NCBI GenBank assembly: GCA_029261435.1
Contig: JAJDBI010000064.1
Coordinates: 1 to 6,280 of the forward strand
DNA: 6,280 nt
Reading direction: 5' to 3'
Source: Nitrospinaceae bacterium
GTDB taxonomy: Bacteria > Nitrospinota > Nitrospinia > Nitrospinales > VA-1
Shown here: one piece after another, positions 1-5,165 of the stretch
How positions within the stretch are numbered: position 1 is the stretch's first letter
Layout: each line of letters begins with the position of its first letter
Translations under genes and position numbers: made by a program
Notes under the pieces: generated by a model
Databases searched by the model: none
What the model saw: the letters and a program-made list of their open reading frames with translations, nothing else
What the model was told of the DNA's origin: nothing

Positions 1-39
1 CTAAAAAAAGACGGGTGAGTATTTGTTTTCAGTAAATGC

Positions 40-402
40 TTAAGCAGCATTCTTATCCATTTTGGGAAATTTTGCTGTGTCAAAAAATAATTCAGCTGAA
101 AATATCCTTCCATTTTCCACCTGAAGATATTCACACATTCGAAAGGTTCCCTGAAAAGGCTTGCTGCAGGTCCAATCAAAAATCAGTACCACCTGCTTCC
201 CATCGGTAATCGTTCGAACCACTTCGTGTCGGGCTTCAAAACTGCACTCTTTCATTTGTTCGATGCATTCATCGGCGCTATTACACTGCATCATTGGCCC
301 TTTAAATGTGTACTGATCGGCGAGAAGGGAACGCATCTTCTCAAAATCTTTTTCTTCAAATGCCCGGTAATACTCATGAACAATATCTAATACTTGACTC
401 AT
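40..402 (-). CDS. NTF2/SnoaL-like small protein of unknown function
   Basis: The 120-residue protein has the look of a single NTF2-like (SnoaL-type) cone fold. An N-terminal helix (residues about 3-30, with YYRAFEEKDF at 11-20 and an MRSLLAD helix) is followed by YTFKGPM (31-37), a short helical stretch (43-55), and alternating beta strands around 58-110 ending in ENGRIFSAELFFD. The fold is used by ketosteroid isomerase-like enzymes, polyketide cyclases and many binding proteins, so no reaction can be assigned. There is no signal peptide or membrane segment, so it is probably cytoplasmic. Cysteines occur at 40, 46, 53, 79 and 90, which is many for this size. The ATG start is supported by AAGGAG at 409-414 (minus strand), six bases upstream. 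The gene is divergent from a WYL-domain regulator and shares its operator region, so it is probably that regulator's target. The family call is fairly secure; the function is unknown. Confidence 0.85.
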   Translation of the reverse strand: MSQVLDIVHEYYRAFEEKDFEKMRSLLADQYTFKGPMMQCNSADECIEQMKECSFEARHEVVRTITDGKQVVLIFDWTCSKPFQGTFRMCEYLQVENGRIFSAELFFDTAKFPKMDKNAA

Positions 403-408
403 AAATTT

Positions 409-414
409 CTCCTT
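409..414 (-). promoter_or_regulatory. Ribosome binding site of the NTF2-like gene
   Basis: The minus strand reads AAGGAG followed by six bases and ATG, a near-ideal Shine-Dalgarno that fixes the start at 402. It lies five bases after the 3' arm of the leader inverted repeat at 420-456. Confidence 0.8.
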
Positions 415-419
415 AAATA

Positions 420-456
420 GTTAAACAGGTCTGGCTGCATTTCGAGCTTGTTTAAC
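420..456 (-). repeat. Inverted repeat in the leader of the NTF2-like gene, possible mRNA hairpin
   Basis: Plus-strand arms GTTAAACAGG (420-429) and CTTGTTTAAC (447-456) are inverted copies with one mismatch in ten, separated by 17 bases. In a minus-strand transcript they would form an eight-pair AU-rich stem plus one further G-C pair beyond the mismatch. The 3' arm ends five bases before the AAGGAG ribosome binding site. It has no U-tract, so it is not a terminator. It could be a 5' UTR structure affecting translation, or a binding site for a second regulator. The repeat is seen directly; the role is inference. Confidence 0.45.
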
Positions 457-457
457 A

Positions 458-466
458 TTATCCACA
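458..466 (+). promoter_or_regulatory. Single exact DnaA-box 9-mer
   Basis: TTATCCACA matches the classical high-affinity DnaA box (TTATNCACA). It stands alone: I see no second copy nearby, no AT-rich unwinding element and no replication gene, so this is not an origin. It lies between the 24-bp palindrome and the leader inverted repeat, where DnaA binding could affect transcription of the NTF2-like gene. A single 9-mer in about 6 kb can easily arise by chance. Confidence 0.25.
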
Positions 467-469
467 GCC

Positions 470-493
470 CTACTGACAACGTGTTGTCAGTAG
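470..493. promoter_or_regulatory. 24-bp perfect inverted repeat, probable operator of the WYL regulator
   Basis: Two 11-bp arms, CTACTGACAAC (470-480) and GTTGTCAGTAG (483-493), are exact inverted copies around a 2-bp GT centre. The element is centred at 481.5, between the divergent NTF2-like and WYL-regulator genes, as expected for the site of a dimeric HTH protein. Each arm contains TTGTCA on its outgoing strand (484-489 plus; 474-479 minus). On the plus side this is the -35 box of the regulator's own promoter, so a bound protein would cover it. Autorepression and joint control of both genes is the simplest inference. The symmetry is certain; the identity of the binding protein is not proven. 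Confidence 0.8.
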
Positions 494-512
494 AGTGGCA
501 GTATTGTACAAT
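484..512 (+). promoter_or_regulatory. Sigma70-type promoter of the WYL regulator gene
   Basis: TTGTCA (484-489, 5/6 match to TTGACA) and TACAAT (507-512, 5/6 match to TATAAT) are separated by an ideal 17 bp. Transcription would start near 519. The -35 box lies inside the right arm of the 24-bp palindrome. At the same 17-bp spacing the mirror-image minus-strand promoter would have TTGTCA (474-479) with only GTTAAA (451-456) as -10, so the NTF2-like gene appears to have a much weaker core promoter. Confidence 0.7.
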
Positions 513-535
513 CAAATTATTTGCAGGGAGATTTA

Positions 536-1213
536 ATGCGCCGAGCAGACCGACTTTTCCGTATTGTCGAATATCTAAAGGCCCGTAGACAGGTGGTAAC
601 GGCCGAATCGCTTGCCAAGGAACTGGAGGTAAGCATACGCACGGTGTATCGTGATATGGCTGACCTGGGAGCGTCAGGCGTCCCTATTATCGGGGAGCCT
701 GGTGTAGGCTACATGCTGGATAAAGATTATGTAGTGCGTCCACTGATGTTTGATATCGAAGAACTGGATGCGTTAATGTTAGGGGCACAAATGGTAGAAA
801 GCTGGGGCGACAAGGGATTGATCAAGGCAGCGCACCAGGCTATTGATAAAATAACCTCCGTATTGCCTGAAGATCTACAGCGAGAAATCGCTGAGACATT
901 TTTATTTTCACTACCTTCACAAGCAAAACCTGTCATCACCATTGACTTTACTGCGCTTCGCCGGGCAATTCGAAGCAAAAATATGGTGGAGTTTAACTAC
1001 ACTCGGGAAGATGGTCATACATCGACCAGACAAGCGCGCCCACTATGCCTGGCATTTTTTGGACCTGTATGGCTACTTTCAGGGTGGTGCGAAATGCGTA
1101 AGGATTTTCGCAATTTCCGTCTGGATAGAATGCAAAACATGGAAATAACGGAGGTACGCTTTCGTGATGAAAAAGGCAAGCGGTTACAAGATTACAAGCA
1201 GCAAATGTGTTAG
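536..1213 (+). CDS. YafY-type HTH/WYL-domain transcriptional regulator
   Basis: A 225-residue regulator with an N-terminal HTH_11 winged helix (residues about 4-62; recognition helix near SIRTVYRDMADL 33-44; wing ending GVGYML 56-61), a helical linker (72-125) and a WYL ligand-sensing domain (about 138-205). The WYL core reads GPVWLLSGWCEMRKDFRNFR, with Leu where the family's eponymous Tyr usually stands. The conserved arginine run and the FRLDRM end (194-199) are kept. Members bind DNA as dimers and are thought to sense small ligands or nucleic acids through the basic WYL pocket. Length fits the short YafY-like class without a WCX extension. An upstream in-frame TTG at 521 exists, but the predicted transcript begins near 519 and GGGAG sits seven bases before the ATG at 536, so 536 is preferred. 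Divergent from the NTF2-like gene and probably autoregulated through the palindrome at 470-493. The ligand is unknown. Confidence 0.92.
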   Translation: MRRADRLFRIVEYLKARRQVVTAESLAKELEVSIRTVYRDMADLGASGVPIIGEPGVGYMLDKDYVVRPLMFDIEELDALMLGAQMVESWGDKGLIKAAHQAIDKITSVLPEDLQREIAETFLFSLPSQAKPVITIDFTALRRAIRSKNMVEFNYTREDGHTSTRQARPLCLAFFGPVWLLSGWCEMRKDFRNFRLDRMQNMEITEVRFRDEKGKRLQDYKQQMC

Positions 1214-1232
1214 AACTTCTTAATTTCGACAC

Positions 1233-1238
1233 TATAAT
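1233..1238 (+). promoter_or_regulatory. Possible -10 box of a promoter for nnr-tsaE
   Basis: An exact TATAAT lies 57 bases before the nnr start. The hexamer 17 bp upstream is TTAGAA (1210-1215), only 3/6 to TTGACA, so this would be a weak or activator-dependent promoter. A start near 1245 would fall inside the adjoining hairpin. Confidence 0.3.
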
Positions 1239-1252
1239 CAGGTAGCCTGATT
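1236..1252 (+). terminator. Short hairpin after the WYL regulator gene, weak terminator candidate
   Basis: AATCAGG and CCTGATT form a perfect 7-bp stem around a 3-base TAG loop, 22 bases after the regulator's stop codon. What follows is T-rich but broken (TTAGATATTATTTT) rather than a clean T-run. It may end regulator transcription, or the symmetry may be an operator overlapping the TATAAT box. Terminator strength would be low. Confidence 0.35.
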
Positions 1253-1282
1253 TAGATATTATTTTAATTACCTTGCCGTACC

Positions 1283-1287
1283 AGGAG
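1283..1287 (+). promoter_or_regulatory. Ribosome binding site selecting the TTG start of nnr
   Basis: AGGAG, followed by seven bases, precedes the TTG at 1295. No in-frame ATG exists nearby that would keep the conserved N-terminal VTAKQMQ segment, so this site decides the non-ATG start. Confidence 0.75.
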
Positions 1288-1294
1288 AAAAACA

Positions 1295-2854
1295 TTGCTC
1301 CCTGTCGTCACAGCAAAACAAATGCAAGCCATTGACCAGCACGCTATTGAAGGTTTTGGCATCCCCGGCATCACTCTTATGGAAAATGCTGGTGTTGGAG
1401 TTGTCTGCGAACTTCGAAAGAGTTTTTCTGATTTATCCTTTAAAAAAATTTTCATTTTTTGCGGTAAAGGAAATAACGGAGGAGACGGTTTTGTCATCGC
1501 TCGACATTTGTTTAACCTCGGATCTGAAGTTCGAGTTCTGTTAGCTGGAAAATTGTCGGACTTAAAGGGGGCTGCTGAAACCAACGCCAACTCTGCCCGG
1601 AACATTGGAGTTCAGGTTGATGAAATAGACCTGAACAACTTGAACCGCCACGATCACAAACTACGCCACTGCGATATCATCATCGACGCTGTGTTCGGAA
1701 CAGGGTTAAACAAACCAGTTTCCGGCTTCCTCGAAAAAGTCATCGACAAAATCAATCAGTTTGGAAGTGTCGAAAAATTTGTGGTCTCGGTGGATATAAA
1801 TTCTGGAATGGACTCCGATAGCGGCCAGTTAATGGGACCGTATGTCAAATCCGACTTGACCCTTGCCCTTGCCCACTGGAAACAAAGTCATTTACTCCAC
1901 CCATCAGCGGGTTTCATGCGTGAAGCCCGACTCATCGACATTGGAATTCCAGCAAAGGCCTGTGAAGATCAAACCATTCAGGTCCATCTGGCTGAAGAAA
2001 GAGATATAAAATCCTATTTCCAAAAGCGCGATCCCAATTCACACAAAGGCAGTTATGGACATGCCCTGGTACTGGCAGGGTCTAAAGGCAAAGGGGGTGC
2101 TGCAGGACTGACCGCTCTTGCCGTTCTGCGTGCAGGAGCAGGATTATGCACGTTGGCCCTTCCCAACTCCAGTCAGAAAGCTTTTGAAGTGCATCCCATG
2201 GAAGTGATGACCGTGCCTCTCCCTGAAACTGCCAACGGCACCCTATCCTTGAAAGCAAAAGAATCCATTCTTGATCTTCTCAAGGGAAAGTCAGCGGTGG
2301 CTATAGGACCCGGCATTTCCACCGACCCGGAAACGGTTGCTTTAACAGGTGAACTCCTGCCGCTGATTAAATGTCCGCTGGTACTCGATGCCGATGCTTT
2401 GAATGCGATATCGTTGCATAAGGATTGGTTAAAAGAGTTGCCGCCCGAATCCGTTCTCACCCCACACCCAAAAGAAATGTCCCGGTTAACCGGAATTCCA
2501 ACGGAAGAAATTCAAAAAAACCGTATTGCCACTACCTCTGAGTTTTCCAGTGAACATTCCTTGACTCTCGTATTAAAAGGTTCCCCAAGCCTAATTGGAT
2601 TGGACGACGGATCAGTAGTTATCAATCCCACAGGAAATGCTGGCATGGCGACGGGTGGATCAGGAGATGTATTGACTGGAATTATTGCCGGATTTATCGC
2701 TCAGGGTTTATCTGCCTCACAAGCTTCCATTGCAGGAACTTATATACACGGCCAGGCAGGAGATCACTTTGCTGAAAATGAAAGTCAAACCACTTTGATC
2801 GCAGGAGATTTGTTAAGATGCCTACCGGAAACTCTGAAACGGATACTTCCCTGA
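1295..2854 (+). CDS. nnr: Bifunctional NAD(P)HX epimerase / ADP-dependent NAD(P)HX dehydratase
   Basis: This 519-residue fusion repairs hydrated NADH and NADPH. The N-terminal epimerase (YjeF_N/NnrE, about 1-225) interconverts R- and S-NAD(P)HX. The C-terminal dehydratase (NnrD, ribokinase-like, about 240-515) restores NAD(P)H using ADP. Epimerase marks are GKGNNGGDGFVIARHL (57-72), DAVFGTGL (131-138) and SVDINSGMD (165-173), where most members have Pro rather than Asn at 169. Dehydratase marks are HKGSYG (250-255), GPGIS (338-342), DADALN (365-370), LTPHPKEMSRL (388-398), LKGSPS (427-432) and the nucleotide-site/catalytic GMATGGSGDVLTGI (450-463). The length is typical of the fusion. The start is TTG: AGGAG at 1283-1287 lies seven bases upstream and the product begins with the expected VVTAKQMQAID. 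The protein has no signal peptide and is cytosolic. tsaE follows one base after the stop, so the two are probably co-translated. Confidence 0.96.
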   Translation: MLPVVTAKQMQAIDQHAIEGFGIPGITLMENAGVGVVCELRKSFSDLSFKKIFIFCGKGNNGGDGFVIARHLFNLGSEVRVLLAGKLSDLKGAAETNANSARNIGVQVDEIDLNNLNRHDHKLRHCDIIIDAVFGTGLNKPVSGFLEKVIDKINQFGSVEKFVVSVDINSGMDSDSGQLMGPYVKSDLTLALAHWKQSHLLHPSAGFMREARLIDIGIPAKACEDQTIQVHLAEERDIKSYFQKRDPNSHKGSYGHALVLAGSKGKGGAAGLTALAVLRAGAGLCTLALPNSSQKAFEVHPMEVMTVPLPETANGTLSLKAKESILDLLKGKSAVAIGPGISTDPETVALTGELLPLIKCPLVLDADALNAISLHKDWLKELPPESVLTPHPKEMSRLTGIPTEEIQKNRIATTSEFSSEHSLTLVLKGSPSLIGLDDGSVVINPTGNAGMATGGSGDVLTGIIAGFIAQGLSASQASIAGTYIHGQAGDHFAENESQTTLIAGDLLRCLPETLKRILP

Positions 2855-2855
2855 A

Positions 2856-3338
2856 ATGAAAAAAGTAACACACAGTCCTGAAGAAACTCTGCAATTAGGG
2901 AAATCTCTTGGCAGTTCATTGATCCCAGGAGATATTATTCTTCTATTTGGAGATCTAGGTGCTGGAAAAACTCACCTGACCCAGGGAATCTGTTACGGTG
3001 TGGGGCTGGACGAGGGCTCTTATATTCGCAGTCCGACTTTCACACTGATCAACGAGTATCAGGGGAAATTACCGATCTATCATATCGATTTATACCGGAT
3101 CGACAACCTGGAAGAAATCTATTCTCTAGGACTTGAGGAAATTTTATTCAATCAGGGAGTCACCATCATTGAATGGGCAGAAAAATTACGCTCCCCAAAA
3201 AACCCTAAAAACTTTATTCATAACATTGAAGATCGAATAGATATTAGTATAAAAATTACCAGTGACTCCGAACGTGAATTCACCTTCAACACGTTTTTTC
3301 CGGAACCAAGATCCCTCCCTATTTTTACTTTACTTTAA
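2856..3338 (+). CDS. tsaE: TsaE, ATPase subunit of tRNA t6A37 biosynthesis
   Basis: A 160-residue P-loop protein. With TsaB and TsaD, TsaE makes the threonylcarbamoyl transfer to A37 of ANN-decoding tRNAs turn over; TsaC/Sua5 supplies the carbamoyl adenylate. Visible marks are Walker A GDLGAGKT (32-39), switch-like SPTFTLINEY (59-68), HIDLYR (76-81) and the Walker B-like region TIIEWAEKL (103-111). These are in family order, and the length is close to the usual 150-160. The C-terminus ends in an unremarkable beta strand plus a short Pro/Phe-rich tail. The ATG lies one base after the nnr stop and there is no good Shine-Dalgarno, which suggests translational coupling to nnr. Pairing of nnr with tsaE recurs widely in bacteria. 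TsaB, TsaC and TsaD are not in the window. Confidence 0.95.
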   Translation: MKKVTHSPEETLQLGKSLGSSLIPGDIILLFGDLGAGKTHLTQGICYGVGLDEGSYIRSPTFTLINEYQGKLPIYHIDLYRIDNLEEIYSLGLEEILFNQGVTIIEWAEKLRSPKNPKNFIHNIEDRIDISIKITSDSEREFTFNTFFPEPRSLPIFTLL

Positions 3339-3415
3339 GCCTCTCGTATGCAATCATTGGTTTTATGGTATGCCATTTGCATAAACTTTTAATGTGTTAA
3401 AAATTAAACATTTAA
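3339..3415 (+). other. AT-rich gap between tsaE and lptC with a weak compound hairpin
   Basis: This 77-bp gap separates nnr-tsaE from the lpt genes. TATGCAA (3347-3353) pairs with TTGCATA (3377-3383), and inside it ATGG (3365-3368) pairs with CCAT (3373-3376) immediately next to the outer arm, leaving an 11-base bulge on the left. No clean T-run follows. TTGGTT (3357-3362) and CATAAA (3380-3385) at 17 bp spacing are a poor sigma70 candidate. A separate promoter for the lpt series is plausible here but not convincingly visible. Confidence 0.3.
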
Positions 3416-3841
3416 ATGATTAATACGGTCAGGAGAGTTTTATTATTAGTGGCCTTCAGTGTCATTGGGCTGGCTGGCTTCTACTTCCTCAAAAACCTGG
3501 ATACCTCTATTAACATTGGAAATGTAAAGCTTAAGGTGATGGAAAAAGGAGTCGATGTCGAAATTGAGAACTTTATGATTACCCACGAAAATAAAGGTGT
3601 CAAGGAATGGGAACTCAAAGCCGATCTGGCCCAAATCGATAATCAGGAAGATTTAACTAAATTGAAGAATGTTGAAATGACTCTCCATAAGGGCGGAAGC
3701 AAGCAATACGTCATTTCCGCTGATTCTGGAATTTATAAAAAAGCAACTGAAGATGTTAGCTTGGATGGCAATGTCAAGCTTGTCGGTCCTGCCGAAGGAT
3801 TGAAAGAACGATTAAGCATCACCCCGAAGAAAAGCAACTGA
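3416..3841 (+). CDS. lptC: LptC-like LPS export protein, unusually short
   Basis: The 141-residue product begins with a single transmembrane helix (about 5-25, preceded by RR), followed by a periplasmic beta-jellyroll segment. Family-type features are GVKEWELKADLAQ (61-73), a V-x-M-T-L strand (86-90), ADSGIYKKATEDV (102-114) and LDGNVKLVG (116-124). LptC sits in the inner membrane with LptB2FG and hands LPS to LptA, which is encoded next. E. coli LptC has about 190 residues. Here the protein stops soon after the GNV strand, so the C-terminal strands appear to be missing, and no frameshifted remnant fits in the 15 bases before lptA. An in-frame TAA directly before the ATG rules out a longer N-terminus. 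There is no Shine-Dalgarno before the ATG. AGGAG does occur inside the gene (3431-3435), but it is 13 bases before an in-frame GTG at 3449 that would cut into the helix. The family call rests on pattern plus context. Confidence 0.85.
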   Translation: MINTVRRVLLLVAFSVIGLAGFYFLKNLDTSINIGNVKLKVMEKGVDVEIENFMITHENKGVKEWELKADLAQIDNQEDLTKLKNVEMTLHKGGSKQYVISADSGIYKKATEDVSLDGNVKLVGPAEGLKERLSITPKKSN

Positions 3842-3856
3842 AAAAATATAAACAAC

Positions 3857-4420
3857 ATGAAAAATAAAAGCCTCAGATCAGGATTTATCATTATTATTGC
3901 CTGGATAATAATGGTTGTACCGTCCATAGCTCAAACTGAGAAGTCAAAAAACACCAAGAAGGACAATGAGCCTTTAGAAATCACCTCTGACCGAATGCGA
4001 TCAGAAAACGGCGGCGTAAAAATTATTTTTTCTGGAAATGTAGTGAGTTACAAAGGTGACTTGAAAATCACTTCTGACATCTTGGAGGTCTACAATTCTG
4101 AAGACAAAAAAGAGACGGATGAGATTGTAGCTATCGGCAATGTTTTTATTACCCGAGGATTAAAAAAAGCTACTGGAGACAAAGCAGTCTATTTAGACAA
4201 GTTGCAAAAAATCATTTTAACGGGTACCCCCAAGGCCACCGCATGGGAAGAAGATAGTATGATTGAAGGTCGGGAAATGATTTTTCTTTTGGAAAAAGAT
4301 CGATTTGTGGTCAATGAAAGAGTACGAATGAAAATGTATCCAAAAGATAAAGAAGAACAAAAACCTGAAAAAAAAAAGTCTAAGCTGACCAATAAAAATC
4401 AACCTTCCTTCCCCGAATAA
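3857..4420 (+). CDS. lptA: LptA-like periplasmic LPS transport protein (OstA-like)
   Basis: A 187-residue secreted protein with a signal peptide: basic KNKSLR, hydrophobic core about 10-22, likely cleavage after PSIA near 25. The mature part is the OstA/LptA beta-jellyroll made of repeated strand motifs: PLEITSDRM (39-47), IIFSGNVV (56-63), GDLKITSDILEVYN (67-80), EIVAIGNVFIT (89-99), ATGDKAVYLDKLQKIILTG (105-123) and MIEGREMIFLLEKDRFVV (135-152). LptA monomers stack into the bridge across the periplasm that carries LPS from LptC to LptD. A lysine- and glutamate-rich tail (about 161-182) ends the protein and includes a codon run with ten consecutive A bases (4368-4377). The spacing after lptC is 15 bases and before lptB 5 bases, so it is co-transcribed. 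The Shine-Dalgarno is weak or absent. Confidence 0.92.
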   Translation: MKNKSLRSGFIIIIAWIIMVVPSIAQTEKSKNTKKDNEPLEITSDRMRSENGGVKIIFSGNVVSYKGDLKITSDILEVYNSEDKKETDEIVAIGNVFITRGLKKATGDKAVYLDKLQKIILTGTPKATAWEEDSMIEGREMIFLLEKDRFVVNERVRMKMYPKDKEEQKPEKKKSKLTNKNQPSFPE

Positions 4421-4425
4421 ATATA

Positions 4426-5148
4426 GTGGCCGGCCTTAGAACTGAAAACCTTGTCAAGTCATACCGAACTCGAAAAGTAGTCAAGAAAGTAAGTATTGAA
4501 GTTAATCAAGGTGAGATAGTCGGCCTCTTGGGCCCAAATGGTGCTGGCAAAACCACTACTTTTTATATGGTCGTAGGGCTAACTCGCCCTGATGAAGGTA
4601 AAGTTTTACTAAATGACGAAGATGTTACTCACTTCCCCATGCATCAACGCGCCAAAAAGGGAGTGAGTTATTTACCGCAGGAGCCTTCTGTTTTTAGGAA
4701 GTTGACGGTCGAAGACAATATCATCGCGGTGCTGGAATCTCAGAAGCTCACAAGTTTTGATCGCAAAAAAAAGGCCCGTGCGCTTCTTCGAGAGCTCAAT
4801 ATCCTCCATATAAAAGACTCGAAAGCTTATTCGCTTTCAGGTGGAGAACGCAGGCGAGTGGAAATCAGCAGAGCATTGGCAACATCTCCTGTATTTGTTC
4901 TTCTGGACGAACCATTTGCAGGCATCGACCCAATTGCGGTGGCTGATATTCAGTCCATAATATCGCAATTGAAAAAAAAAGGCATCGGAGTTTTAATCAC
5001 CGATCATAATGTACGGGAAACTTTAAGCATTACCGATCGTGCCTACATTATCAACGATGGACAAATCATCGCGTCAGGCAAACCGATGGATGTCGCTCAG
5101 GATGAAAAAGTGAAACAGATTTATCTGGGCAACCAGTTTTCGTTTTAA
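4426..5148 (+). CDS. lptB: LptB, ATPase of the LPS export ABC transporter
   Basis: The 240-residue ABC ATPase is full length for LptB. Motifs in order are Walker A GPNGAGKT (36-43), Q-loop YLPQEPS (82-88), signature LSGGERRRVEISRAL (137-151), Walker B VFVLLDEPFAGID (156-168) and the switch histidine in ITDHNVRETL (191-200). The whole pattern, including RVEISRALA and the FAGIDPIAV D-loop, is diagnostic for LptB rather than another ABC ATPase. As a cytoplasmic dimer it powers LptF/LptG extraction of LPS from the inner membrane; LptF and LptG are not in the window. The start is GTG, placed by the conserved opening AGLRTENLVKSY, five bases after the lptA stop. No clear Shine-Dalgarno is present, so translation probably depends on coupling to lptA. 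rpoN follows after 17 bases. Confidence 0.97.
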   Translation: MAGLRTENLVKSYRTRKVVKKVSIEVNQGEIVGLLGPNGAGKTTTFYMVVGLTRPDEGKVLLNDEDVTHFPMHQRAKKGVSYLPQEPSVFRKLTVEDNIIAVLESQKLTSFDRKKKARALLRELNILHIKDSKAYSLSGGERRRVEISRALATSPVFVLLDEPFAGIDPIAVADIQSIISQLKKKGIGVLITDHNVRETLSITDRAYIINDGQIIASGKPMDVAQDEKVKQIYLGNQFSF

Positions 5149-5151
5149 GCC

Positions 5152-5156
5152 GGGAG
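5152..5156 (+). promoter_or_regulatory. Ribosome binding site of rpoN
   Basis: GGGAG followed by nine bases precedes the ATG at 5166. The next in-frame ATGs (5172, 5178, 5184) are progressively too far away, so the first one is favoured. Confidence 0.65.
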
Positions 5157-5165
5157 TAAGCATAT

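Noticed and set aside
35..51. AATGCT/AGCATT inverted repeat across the stop codon of the NTF2-like gene as a terminator
   Set aside because: Only six pairs with a five-base loop, and no T-run follows on the minus strand; mostly within coding sequence, so likely chance.
458..466. Replication origin at the DnaA box
   Set aside because: There is one box only, with no cluster, no unwinding element, and no dnaA, dnaN, gidA or parAB nearby.
521..535. Longer start (TTG at 521) for the WYL regulator
   Set aside because: The predicted promoter places the transcript start near 519, leaving no room for a ribosome binding site, whereas GGGAG lies seven bases before the ATG at 536 and the protein then begins with the usual RRADRLFRI.
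727..1295. Open frames on the other strand and in another frame overlapping the WYL regulator
   Set aside because: They lack ribosome binding sites and recognisable domains, and they overlap a gene whose full domain structure is clear.
3733..3927. Minus-strand open frame across the lptC/lptA junction
   Set aside because: Its translation is hydrophobic and phenylalanine-rich with no family likeness, and it is antisense to two well-supported genes.
4972..4980. A9 run inside lptB as programmed slippage
   Set aside because: It encodes ordinary lysines between conserved motifs, and any slip would destroy the essential ATPase's downstream H-loop; no slippery context or stimulator is visible.
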